Shown here in pieces: positions 54,050 to 62,105 of a stretch of DNA of 64,000 nucleotides. Origin of the DNA: Caenispirillum salinarum_A. GTDB taxonomy: Bacteria > Pseudomonadota > Alphaproteobacteria > Rhodospirillales > Rhodospirillaceae. The notes below the pieces were generated by a model. The model saw only the letters and a list, made by a program, of their open reading frames with translations. It was not told the DNA's origin and ran no database searches. The DNA lies in NCBI RefSeq assembly GCF_044803115.1, contig NZ_CP085224.1, positions 1,798,001-1,862,000 of the forward strand. Direction: 5' to 3'. A program made the translations under genes and the position numbers. Numbering within the stretch: position 1 is the first letter of the stretch; each line of letters begins with the position of its first letter.

Positions 54050-54767
54050 TATCCTGAAGCTGATGGCGACACTGAAGCTGTCCGGCATGCGGGCGGCCTA
54101 TGACGACATCATGCGTGACAGCCTGCGCCGCCAACGGTCGGTGCAGGAGGTCCTCGGCGACCTGCTGACCGCCGAGGTCGCCGAGAAGACCGCCCGCTCC
54201 ATCCGCTATCAGATTGCCGCGGCCAGGCTGCCGGCTGCCAAAGACTTGGGCGACTTTGACTTCACAGCCAGCCCAGTCAACGAGACCCTGCTGCGCGATC
54301 TGCACGGCGGCGGCTTCCTGGCAACCCAGCGCAACGTGATCTTCATTGGCGGGACGGGCTCCGGCAAGACCCATCTCAGCATCGCCGTCACCGCCAACTG
54401 TGTGCGCAACTGCGGGGCGCGGGCGCGCTTCTTCAACGTCGTGGACCTGGTGAACAGGCTGGAGGCGGAGGCCCGCGCCGGCCAGGCCGGCCGGCTGGCG
54501 GAGCAGTTGACGCGGGTCGATCTCGTCGTGCTGGACGAACTGGGCTATCTGCCGTTCGCCCAGTCCGGCGGCCAACTGCTGTTCCATCTCATCAGCAAGC
54601 TCTACGAGCGGACCTCGATTATCGTCACCACCAATCTGGCCTTCGCCGAGTGGCCCACGGTCTTCGGGGACGCCAAGATGACCACCGCCATGCTCGACCG
54701 GCTGACGCATCACTGCGACATCATCGAGACCGGCAACGAGAGCTGGCGCCTCAAGACCCGATCCTGA
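54036..54767 (+). CDS. istB: IstB-type AAA+ transposition helper
   Basis: The 243-residue protein starts at GTG 54036 (VERHDILKLMATLKLSGMRA), overlapping the istA stop by 14 nt as usual in IS21 elements. Walker A is FIGGTGSGKTHLSIAV, Walker B is VDLVVLDELGYLPF, and the sensor region is SIIVTTNLAFAEWPTVFGD. It helps IstA assemble at the target. It is intact though its istA partner is split. Confidence 0.94.
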   Translation: MERHDILKLMATLKLSGMRAAYDDIMRDSLRRQRSVQEVLGDLLTAEVAEKTARSIRYQIAAARLPAAKDLGDFDFTASPVNETLLRDLHGGGFLATQRNVIFIGGTGSGKTHLSIAVTANCVRNCGARARFFNVVDLVNRLEAEARAGQAGRLAEQLTRVDLVVLDELGYLPFAQSGGQLLFHLISKLYERTSIIVTTNLAFAEWPTVFGDAKMTTAMLDRLTHHCDIIETGNESWRLKTRS

Positions 54768-54927
54768 AACGCGATCGCCCAGGTCGCCGCACAGGAACCT
54801 CGCACCCCCTCCGCTACGCTCCGGGGGCGGGTCCCTCCTGTGCGGCCACCTGGGCGCCTCCTATCAACCGCTGGTGTGGACGACTTTTCCGCGCCGATAG
54901 TGGCCTGGTTTTCAAAGCCGATTGACA

Positions 54928-55547
54928 TCCGGGCGCGCATGTTTGATGCAGTGCGTGCCAAGGCGCGCCGGGGTGAACTGCGGATCAGCGTCCCGATCGG
55001 CTATATCTGGCACCGCGACATCGGGCTTGGGTTCGATCCCGACATCCGGCTGCAGCAGGTGATCCGGCTGGTGTTCGAGAGGTTCCGCCAGCTCGGCAGC
55101 GCGCGGCAGACACACCTGTCGCTGGCGACGGAGGGCGTGGTCTTTCCACGCCCGTCTGATGGAAAGCGGCTGACCTCCTTCGACTGGACGCCGATCCGCT
55201 ATCGCAACGTCATCGGCGTTCTGAAAAATCCCTTCTGTGCAGGTGCTTATGCCTACGGAAAGAGTGAGAAGCGGATCGCGATAGTCGATGGGCGGGCGCG
55301 CAAATCCTACGGTCACGGCAAGCCGCCTGAGGAGTGGGAGGTCCTGACCCGCGATCACCATGAAGGCTATATCGACTGGATGGAATACGAGCGGAACCAG
55401 GCCCTGCTGGCCGCGAACGCCTACGGCCGTGTCGGTGGACAGAAGTCCGGCCGTGGCGGTCGGGCGCTGCTTGCAGGCATACTCACCTGCGGGCGCTGTG
55501 GCCGGGGACTGGCGGTTGCCTACACCGGTGCTCCACCCGGCCGCCCG
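54928..55547 (+). pseudogene. Fragment of a large serine recombinase gene (second copy)
   Basis: It encodes residues corresponding to about 149-355 of the recombinase at 57823-59895 (from IRARMFDAVRAKARRGELRI to AYTGAPPGRP), nearly identical with a few replacements (for example Gln for Leu in RFRQLGSARQT and Cys for Tyr in NPFCAGAYAYG). The left end is cut at the IS21 terminus and the right end by IS256 copy C. The catalytic N-terminus and Zn-ribbon end are absent, so it is inactive. Confidence 0.92.
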
Positions 55548-57122
55548 GAGCTATGGCGGAAAGTGGGTGACAGCCTGAGAAGGGGGTGGCGTATCGTGGA
55601 GGTGTCTTACGCCTTCCACATCTCCAACAAGGGAGTGATACGCCATGACCGACGATACCGTTGTCGCCCTGCGCCAGCCAGGGGAAACCGACGATCCGCT
55701 GACCGAGGTTCTGCGTGCCGGGGCGCGGCAGCTTTTGGCGCAAGCCGTGGAGGCCGAGGTCGCGGCCATGCTTGCCGAGCATGAACACCTGACGACGGAA
55801 GACGGCCGGCGGCGCCTGGTCCGTCACGGCCACGGCCCGGAGCGCGAGATCCTGACGGGCATCGGCCCCGTTCCCGTGCGACGGCCGAAGGTGCGGGACC
55901 GTGGCGCCGATGGAGAAGGCCGCATTCGCTTCACCTCTGCCATCCTGCCGCGGTTCGCCCGACGCACGCGGTCCATCGACGCCGTCCTGCCGACGCTCTA
56001 CCTGCGCGGCCTGTCGAGTGGCGACTTCCAGGACGCCCTGGAGGCGCTGCTTGGCAAGGAGGCGCCCGGCCTGTCGCCGCAGGTGATCAGCCGCCTGAAG
56101 GCGGAATGGCAGGCCGAATACGACCGCTGGCGCAAGCGCGACCTGACGGCCCGGCAGTACGTCTACATCTGGGCCGATGGCGTCTACCTCCAGGGCCGCA
56201 TGGAAGACGAGAAGCAGAGCATCCTCGTCATCATAGGTGCCACGCCGGAAGGCCGGAAGGAATTGGTCGGCCCTGAAAAACGCCGAAGGCATTGAAATCC
56301 GGGGATTCCCAGGCGGGGCCAAATATCGGAAAATGCAGGGAATCGCCCCGTGACCCGCTGATTTCTGGTGTTTTTCGATGCGACCGTCCCGCCCCTCCGC
56401 CGGTAAGACCGACCTGTTCCGCGAGCGTCTGGACAACATCATCAACCCGCGCCATTCGCTGGTGCGTCTGGCCGGGGTGGTGCCCTGGGATCGGTTTGAT
56501 GATGCCTTCGGCGGGTTTTTCAAGCCTGTCGGGCGGAAGGCGAAGCCGACCCGGCTGATGGTCGGCCTCCACTATCTGAAGCACATCCACGACCTGTCCG
56601 ACGAGGAGGTGGTGGAGCGGTGGGTGGAAAATCCCTATTGGCAGCATTTCTGCGGGTTTGAGTTCTTCCAGCACGAGCCGCCCATCGACGCCAGCACGAT
56701 GACGCGCTGGCGCAAGCGCATCGGCCCGGAAGGCATGGAGGAGGTCCTGAGGGCCACGGTGGAGGCCGCACTGCGGGCGGGGGCGGCGAAGCCGTCGTCG
56801 CTGGAGCGCGTCAGCGTGGACACCACCGTGCAGCCCAAGGCCATCGCGCACCCGACGGACAGCCGCTTGTACCTCCGCGCCTTGCAGACCCTGGTCCGCC
56901 AGGCGAAGCGCCATGGCATCGTGCTGCGGCAGAGCTACACCCGGCTGGCGAAGCGGGCCTCCATCAAGGCCGGCCGCTATGCCCATGCCCGGCAGTTTCG
57001 CCGCATGCGCCGCGAGCTGAAGCGGCTGCGCACCTTCCTCGGGCGCGTGTATCGCGACGTGGGCCGTAAGATCGCCGGCGACGACCTGCTGGAAGGTAAG
57101 CGTGGCTCTGCTCCCACGCTGA

Positions 57123-57344
57123 TCAGCCGTTGGCGGCGGCTTGAGTGGCCTTCCAGTTCCACGGCAACAGGTCGTCGAGGCAGCTTTCGGGAAAGTCGGC
57201 CACGATCGTTTCGAGGACATCCTTCAGGTATGCGAAGGGCTCGACGTCGTTCAGCTTCGCCGTCTCAATGAGCGACGCCACGATGGCCCAGTGATCGCCG
57301 CCGCCATCGGAGCCGGCGAATAGTGTATTTTTGCGTGTAATTGC
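57123..57344 (-). pseudogene. tnpC: IS66 tnpC, C-terminal part
   Basis: The minus-strand frame reads AITRKNTLFAGSDGGGDHWA, then SLIETAKLNDVEPFAYLKDV, ending LDDLLPWNWKATQAAANG with its stop at 57123-57125. This is the conserved C-terminal domain of IS66 TnpC. It continues the frame broken at 59926 by the recombinase module. Confidence 0.92.
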
Positions 57345-57826
57345 CGTCGACCGTTCATTCTGCCCATGTCGGCCAATATTATATCGTCCGTTACCGTTGG
57401 CACGCGCTTTTCGGTCGGCGCGTCCGAATCGAGCGGGTCGATAATCGCAGGGCAGGTCAGTTCGTCCATGTCGAAGTGCTCCCTGGGGTCTTCACCGTGG
57501 TGGCCGCATGGATGCTCGACGCGGCGGCGTGCACAGGGATGGACATCGGCGCTCCGCGTGTATCTCTGGCCGCACTTTCCGATCTCGACGGCCTTCTGAA
57601 GCAGCGCGGTCTGAGGCCAAACTCTCCAGGTGACATCACTGCCGGAGAGGAGCGGGCCGATGCAAGATCCACCGTCCAGGCCGTCATCACCGAAGCAACT
57701 TCAGATGCCGTTCGCCTCGACGCGGCTGCGGGGGATGAGCCTTCACGATCGCCAGCAGGTCGTGATCCGTCTGGCGATCCTGCTGACCGAAGCGGCCGGG
57801 GCCGCCGGCACGGAGGGACGCGATGA
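57341..57826 (+). CDS. DUF5372-like small protein of the recombinase module
   Basis: The first 90 or so residues (YYIVRYRWHALFGRRVRIER, then HVEVLPGVFTVVAAWMLDAA, LAALSDLDGLLKQRGLR) resemble DUF5372, a short family that accompanies serine recombinases in mobile modules. The true start is uncertain: the frame opens with a TTG at 57341 that straddles the IS66 junction. Beyond about residue 95 the frame is Ala/Asp/Ser-rich and overlaps another ORF; it may be low-value sequence. It ends ATGA on the recombinase start. No function is known. Confidence 0.5.
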   Translation: MPSTVHSAHVGQYYIVRYRWHALFGRRVRIERVDNRRAGQFVHVEVLPGVFTVVAAWMLDAAACTGMDIGAPRVSLAALSDLDGLLKQRGLRPNSPGDITAGEERADARSTVQAVITEATSDAVRLDAAAGDEPSRSPAGRDPSGDPADRSGRGRRHGGTR

Positions 57827-57836
57827 TGGACGGTGA
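57660..57836 (+). CDS. Small ORF between the DUF5372-like gene and the recombinase
   Basis: The 58-residue frame reads MQDPPSRPSSPKQLQMPFAS, then RLRGMSLHDRQQVVIRLAIL and LLTEAAGAAGTEG. Its C-terminal half has the pattern of a short amphipathic helical protein, and it overlaps the start of the recombinase gene by 14 nt. Comparable small ORFs occur upstream of related recombinases, from memory of the family; function unknown. It competes with the overlapping longer frame in the region 57660-57826. Confidence 0.4.
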   Translation: MQDPPSRPSSPKQLQMPFASTRLRGMSLHDRQQVVIRLAILLTEAAGAAGTEGRDDGR

Positions 57837-59895
57837 CATCCTCCCGCCGGCGGTTTTACAGCGGAAGGCGGTGGTCTACGTGCGGCAGTCCACGCAGACG
57901 CAGGTGGAGGTCAACACGGAGAGCCGGCGGCGCCAGTACGAACTGGTCGAGGTTGCCCGAGCCCGCGGATTTCGGACGGTCGAGGTTATCGACGACGATC
58001 TGGGGCGCTCTGCAAGCGGCATGGTGGCCCGGCCGGGATTCGAGAAACTCGTTGCTGCGCTCTGCGCCGGCGAAATTGGGGCGGTGCTCTGCTTCGACGC
58101 TTCGCGGCTGGCCCGCAACGGCCGGGACTGGCACCATCTGCTTGAGTTGTGCGGCCTTGTAGAGGCGCGCGTGATCGACCTTGATGGGGTGTATGATCCT
58201 TGCCGGCCAAACGATCGGCTTCTGCTCGGCATGAAGGGCAGCATCAGCGAGTTCGAACTCGGCGTGATCCGGGCGCGCATGTTCGATGCGGTGCGTGCCA
58301 AGGCGCGCCGGGGTGAACTGCGGATCAGCGTCCCGATCGGCTATATCTGGCACCGCGACATCGGGCTTGGGTTCGATCCCGACATCCGGCTGCAGCAGGT
58401 GATCCGGCTGGTGTTTGAGAGGTTCCGCCTGCTCGGCAGCGCGCGGCAGACACACCTGTCGCTGGCGACGGAGGGCGTGGTCTTTCCACGCCCGTCTGAT
58501 GGAAAGCGGCTGACCTCCTTTGACTGGACGCCGATCCGCTATCGCAACGTCATCGGCGTTCTGAAAAACCCCTTCTATGCAGGTGCTTACGCCTACGGAA
58601 AGAGTGAGAAGCGGATTGCGATAGTCGATGGGCGGGCGCGCAAATCCTACGGTCACGGCAAGCCGCCTGAGGAGTGGGAGGTCCTGATCCGCGATCACCA
58701 TGAAGGCTATATCGACTGGATGGAATACGAGCGGAACCAGGCCCTGCTGGCCGCGAACGCCTACGGCCGTGTTGGTGGGCAGAAGTCTGGTCGTGGCGGT
58801 CGGGCGCTGCTTGCGGGCATACTCACCTGCGGGCGCTGTGGCCGGGGACTGGCGGTTGCCTACACCGGTGCTCCACCCGGCCGCCCGACCTACCGTTGCG
58901 ACCGGCCGAACCTCATGCTCGGCCTGCCGCGCTGCCTTGGCTTCGGCGGTGCCCGTGTGGATGCGGCGATCGCAGCGGAGATACTGCGGGTGGTCGAGCC
59001 GATGGCGGTCGAGGCGGCACTGGAGGCTGAGCGGATGCACAGGGAAGGAGAGGCCGAGCGCCGGCGCGTTATAGAACTCGACCTGCAGCAGGCCGAGTAT
59101 GACGCCTCGCTTGCCGAGCGGCGCTATGCTGCCTGCGACCCCGAGAACCGTCTCATCGCCGCACAGCTCGAAAAGCATTGGGAAGCCTCGCTCCGCCGCG
59201 TCGAGGCCGTGCGGGCGCGCCTCGCTGCGCTGGACACGCCGCATCCGACGGCACCAATGCCCGATTTCAACGGATTGGCGACCGATCTCGCCGTTGCCTG
59301 GTCGGCGCCGGGCGTCACCACGCGCACAAGGCAGCAACTGATCCGGTCGCTGATCTCCGACATCATCGCCGATGTCGACGAAACGACGCGGGACGTGGTG
59401 CTGACCATCCACTGGCGCGGCGGCCAACATTCGCAGCTTCGTGTCCGGAAGCCGAGGACCGGGGAGCATGGTTGCCAAACGCCTGAGGAGGCTCTTGCCG
59501 TGATGGAACACATGGCGGCGCGCTTCTCCGACACCGACATCGCGGCCACCTTGAATCGGATGGGTGTGCGGACCGGCCAGGGCAAGACCTGGACGGCACA
59601 TCGCGTTGCTTCCATTCGCCGGGTGCGCGGCATCAGCGCGTTCCGTTCGGCGGAAAAGGACGGTGTCTGGCTCACCATGCGCGAGGCCGCCGCCAAGCTC
59701 GGCGTCACGAGTCATGTGATCCGCAATCTGATAAAGAGCGGCAAGCTGCCTGCCGAGCAGGTCGTGCCGGGCGCGCCATGGCAAATCCAGGCCAAAAATC
59801 TTGAGAAAGCCAGCGTCATCGACGCCCTCAAGCATAGGGGCCGCCCGCGTCATGCGGCCGACCCTGACCAATTCCCAATGTTTCCAGATAGTTGA
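57823..59895 (+). CDS. Large serine recombinase
   Basis: The 690-residue protein has an N-terminal resolvase domain with the catalytic serine in VVYVRQSTQTQVEVN, RRRQYELVEVARARGF, DDDLGRSASG, FDASRLARNGRDW and LLGMKGSISEFELGVIRARM. The recombinase domain (VPIGYIWHRDIGLGFDPDIR onward), a zinc-ribbon (LTCGRCGRGLAVAY, YRCDRP) and a coiled-coil-like segment follow, and the end has an excisionase-like helix (MREAAAKLGVTSHVIRNLIK). Such enzymes move mobile DNA by site-specific recombination. It appears intact and may have carried this module into IS66. Confidence 0.93.
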   Translation: MMDGDILPPAVLQRKAVVYVRQSTQTQVEVNTESRRRQYELVEVARARGFRTVEVIDDDLGRSASGMVARPGFEKLVAALCAGEIGAVLCFDASRLARNGRDWHHLLELCGLVEARVIDLDGVYDPCRPNDRLLLGMKGSISEFELGVIRARMFDAVRAKARRGELRISVPIGYIWHRDIGLGFDPDIRLQQVIRLVFERFRLLGSARQTHLSLATEGVVFPRPSDGKRLTSFDWTPIRYRNVIGVLKNPFYAGAYAYGKSEKRIAIVDGRARKSYGHGKPPEEWEVLIRDHHEGYIDWMEYERNQALLAANAYGRVGGQKSGRGGRALLAGILTCGRCGRGLAVAYTGAPPGRPTYRCDRPNLMLGLPRCLGFGGARVDAAIAAEILRVVEPMAVEAALEAERMHREGEAERRRVIELDLQQAEYDASLAERRYAACDPENRLIAAQLEKHWEASLRRVEAVRARLAALDTPHPTAPMPDFNGLATDLAVAWSAPGVTTRTRQQLIRSLISDIIADVDETTRDVVLTIHWRGGQHSQLRVRKPRTGEHGCQTPEEALAVMEHMAARFSDTDIAATLNRMGVRTGQGKTWTAHRVASIRRVRGISAFRSAEKDGVWLTMREAAAKLGVTSHVIRNLIKSGKLPAEQVVPGAPWQIQAKNLEKASVIDALKHRGRPRHAADPDQFPMFPDS

Positions 59896-59925
59896 AGAGG
59901 AGGGGTATAATGACTCCACACTCGT

Positions 59926-61272
59926 TACCGGCCTGATGCAACGCTCGACGGCGTTGGTGTCCATCTCGACACGACCGTCGTCTAGGAAGACGCAGAGGCC
60001 GTCCCAGTGGTTGACGGCGTAGCGCAGGGTCTCGCCGAGGGGCGACTTGCCGGACACGCGGGCGAGCTGCATGTCGATCCAGGCGCGCATGTCCTCCACC
60101 ATGGGCCGGCTGCGGGCCTGCCGTTCCGCCTGGCGCGCCTCGGCCGACGGGCCCCGGATTTCGCGCTCGACGCCATACAGGTCCGCGATCCGACGCAGTG
60201 CCTCCTCGGCCACGGGCGAGCCCTGCTTCGCGTGGAGATCGTAGAACTTGCGCCGCAGGTGGCTCCAGCAGAAGGCGAGCGTGATCGGCAGCGGCGGGTC
60301 GCCCCCGGAGCGCTTGGTCACCAGGCTCTTGTAGGCGCCATAGCCGTCCACCTGGAGCACGCCGGCAAAGCCGTCCAGGTGCTCGCGCGGGTGGGCTGCA
60401 CCGCGGCCGCCGGCATAGAGATAGGCGACCGCCGGCGGATCGCCGCCGCTCCAAGGCCGGTCGTCGCGGGCGTAGGCCCAGAGCTGGGCCGTCTTCGTCT
60501 TGCCGCGCCCGGGGTCGAGCACCGGCAGGCGCGTCTCGTCGGCATAGAGCTTCGAGGACGACAGCAGGTTCCGCCGCAGCCGCTCATGCAGCGGAGCCAG
60601 CCACCAGCAGGCCTGGCCGACCCAGCCGGCCAGAACCGACCGGTCGATCTCGATGCCCTGGCGGGCCAGGATGCGCGCCTGCCGGTAAAGCGGCAGGCCG
60701 TCGGCATACTTGCCCACCAGCACCTGGGCAATCAGGGCCTCCGTCGGCAGCCCGCCCGCCACCACGTGATCCGGCGCGGGCGCCTGCACCACGCCGCTTT
60801 CGCAGGCGCGGCAGCCGTAGCGCGGCCGCCGGGTGACCAGGATGCGGTACTGCATCGGCACCACGTCGAGGCGCCGGCTGACGTCTTCGCCGATCACATG
60901 ACGCGCGCCGTTGCAGGACGGACAGACCTTGTCCTCCGGCGCGACATCGACGACGCGTTCGATCTCCGGCAGGTCCTTGGGCAGCGAGGCGCGGTCTTCA
61001 CCCGTCCGCCGCTGGCGCCGTTCGCGCGGCGCGGCATCGGCCTCGGCGCGGACCGCGGCGATGCTCTGCTCCAAATCCTCAAAGGCCAGGGCCAACTGGT
61101 CCGGGTCGAGCTTTTCCGACCGCCGCCCGAACATCAGCCGCTTCAACTGCGCAAGGAGATGCTCCAGACGGTCGGCGCGGTCCTTCTCGGTGTCGCGCTC
61201 CTCGGCCAACGCCAGCACCAGCCGACGCAGGTCGGCGGGATCGGTCGGCAGATTGTCGAGGTCGAGCGGCAT
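59926..61272 (-). pseudogene. tnpC: IS66 tnpC, N-terminal part
   Basis: The frame starts MPLDLDNLPTDPADLRRLVL and includes LKRLMFGRRSEKLDPDQLAL, the zinc-finger-like VCPSCNGARH, the catalytic region LYADETRLPVLDPG, VLQVDGYGAYKSL, LAFCWSHLRRKF and NAVERCIRPV. After that the recombinase module interrupts it. The frame then runs on antisense to the recombinase for a long way; that extension is not a gene. Confidence 0.93.
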
Positions 61273-61320
61273 GCCCGGATTTTACCCTTCGGCGACTCGC
61301 CAAACCAGCCGGAATGCGGC

Positions 61321-61674
61321 TCAACAGGCGGCTTTTGGCGTCGTCACCGTACGGCGCCGGACCCGCGACCAGTCGAGCCCTTCGAGCAGCATCGCCATCT
61401 GCGCCGGCGACAGCCTCATTACGCCGTCCCGGACCGGCGGCCACGTGAAACGGCTGGTCTCCAGCCGCTTGTAGAACAGGCACAGGCCGCTGCCGTCCCA
61501 CGCCAGAATCTTGACCCGGTCCAGCCGCTTCGAGCGAAAGATGAAGATGTCGCCGCAAAACGGGTCCTGCCGCAAGGCCTCCTGAACGACGGCGGCCAGA
61601 CCATCATGCCCCTTGCGGAAGTCCACCGGCCGCGTGCAGAGCACCACCCTGACGCCCGCCGGAACCGCGATCAC
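61321..61674 (-). CDS. tnpB: IS66 family TnpB
   Basis: The 117-residue protein has the TnpB/Orf2 signature: VRVVLCTRPVDFRKGHDGLA, FIFRSKRLDRVKILAWDGSG, LCLFYKRLETSRFTWP. It is required with TnpA and TnpC for transposition of full IS66 elements; its exact role is not known. GTG start at 61674 overlaps the end of tnpA by 4 nt. Confidence 0.93.
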   Translation of the reverse strand: MIAVPAGVRVVLCTRPVDFRKGHDGLAAVVQEALRQDPFCGDIFIFRSKRLDRVKILAWDGSGLCLFYKRLETSRFTWPPVRDGVMRLSPAQMAMLLEGLDWSRVRRRTVTTPKAAC

Positions 61675-62105
61675 CGCGGCCTCCGCAGCGCCCCGACGAC
61701 GGCGACCGCCAAGGCGGGATCGACATGGCCGGACAGCACCGCATGGCCGCCATCGACCACCACGTCGATCCGGCCCGGCCGGCGTTCCAGCGGCGAAGCC
61801 GTGGCCTCCTGCGGCGCAGGCGCCTCCATGACAACTTGCGCGAACTCCTGCCCGTCGCGCCGTCCGCCCCGCTTGCTGATGCCGGCTTCGCGCCGCCACG
61901 ACGTCAGGAGCCCGCGGTTCACGCCATACCGCCGCGCCACGTCCGAGATGCAGGCACCGGGCGCGGCGCTCGCCGCCACGATCTCGGCCTTCTCTTCCGC
62001 CGTCCACTGGCGCCGCTGTCGCCGTCCCGTGATCACCTCGACCCGCTGGTAAGGCCTAGCTTCATCCCTGCCTCCAAGCCAGGCATCAAGTCTGTCATCA
62101 TCCAT
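61671..62105 (-). CDS. tnpA: IS66 family TnpA
   Basis: The 144-residue protein has an HTH region (RRQWTAEEKAEIVAASAAPG, then ACISDVARRYGVNRGLLTSW) and a variable C-terminal half. I use the ATG at 62105 (MDDDRLDAWLGG). It is the first gene of the tnpA-tnpB-tnpC operon of IS66, with start-stop overlap to tnpB. Confidence 0.92.
   Translation of the reverse strand: MDDDRLDAWLGGRDEARPYQRVEVITGRRQRRQWTAEEKAEIVAASAAPGACISDVARRYGVNRGLLTSWRREAGISKRGGRRDGQEFAQVVMEAPAPQEATASPLERRPGRIDVVVDGGHAVLSGHVDPALAVAVVGALRRPR

Larger units (their letters stand above)
52636..54927 (+). mobile_element. Right part of the split IS21-family element
   Basis: Starting at the duplicated GAAATA, it contains the rest of istA, all of istB and the right terminus. 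That terminus reads, as a complement, TGTCAATCGGCTTTGAAAAC and carries a second GGAAAAGTCGTCCAC block like the left end at 19185. Joined to 19185-19411 it makes a 2513-bp element. A long hairpin (CGCCGCACAGGA / TCCTGTGCGGCC) lies at about 54787-54848 after istB. Bases outside the two ends do not match. Confidence 0.9.
57345..59925 (+). mobile_element. Serine-recombinase module inserted in IS66 tnpC
   Basis: The boundaries are set by where TnpC similarity stops on each side (CIRPV at the right, AITRKN at the left). The trinucleotide CGT is found at both edges (57345-57347 and 59923-59925). The insert holds a DUF5372-like ORF, a small ORF and a large serine recombinase, all on the plus strand and overlapping. 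A truncated second copy of the recombinase gene is present at 54928-55547. Confidence 0.75.

Noticed and set aside
54840..55784. 314-codon plus-strand ORF joining IS21 end, recombinase fragment and IS256 end
   Set aside because: It is a chance in-frame run through three unrelated mobile pieces, with no coherent domain order beyond the recombinase fragment.
57856..61272. 1138-codon minus-strand ORF
   Set aside because: Only the first 450 or so codons are real (IS66 tnpC). The remainder is antisense to the serine recombinase and has no protein-like features.
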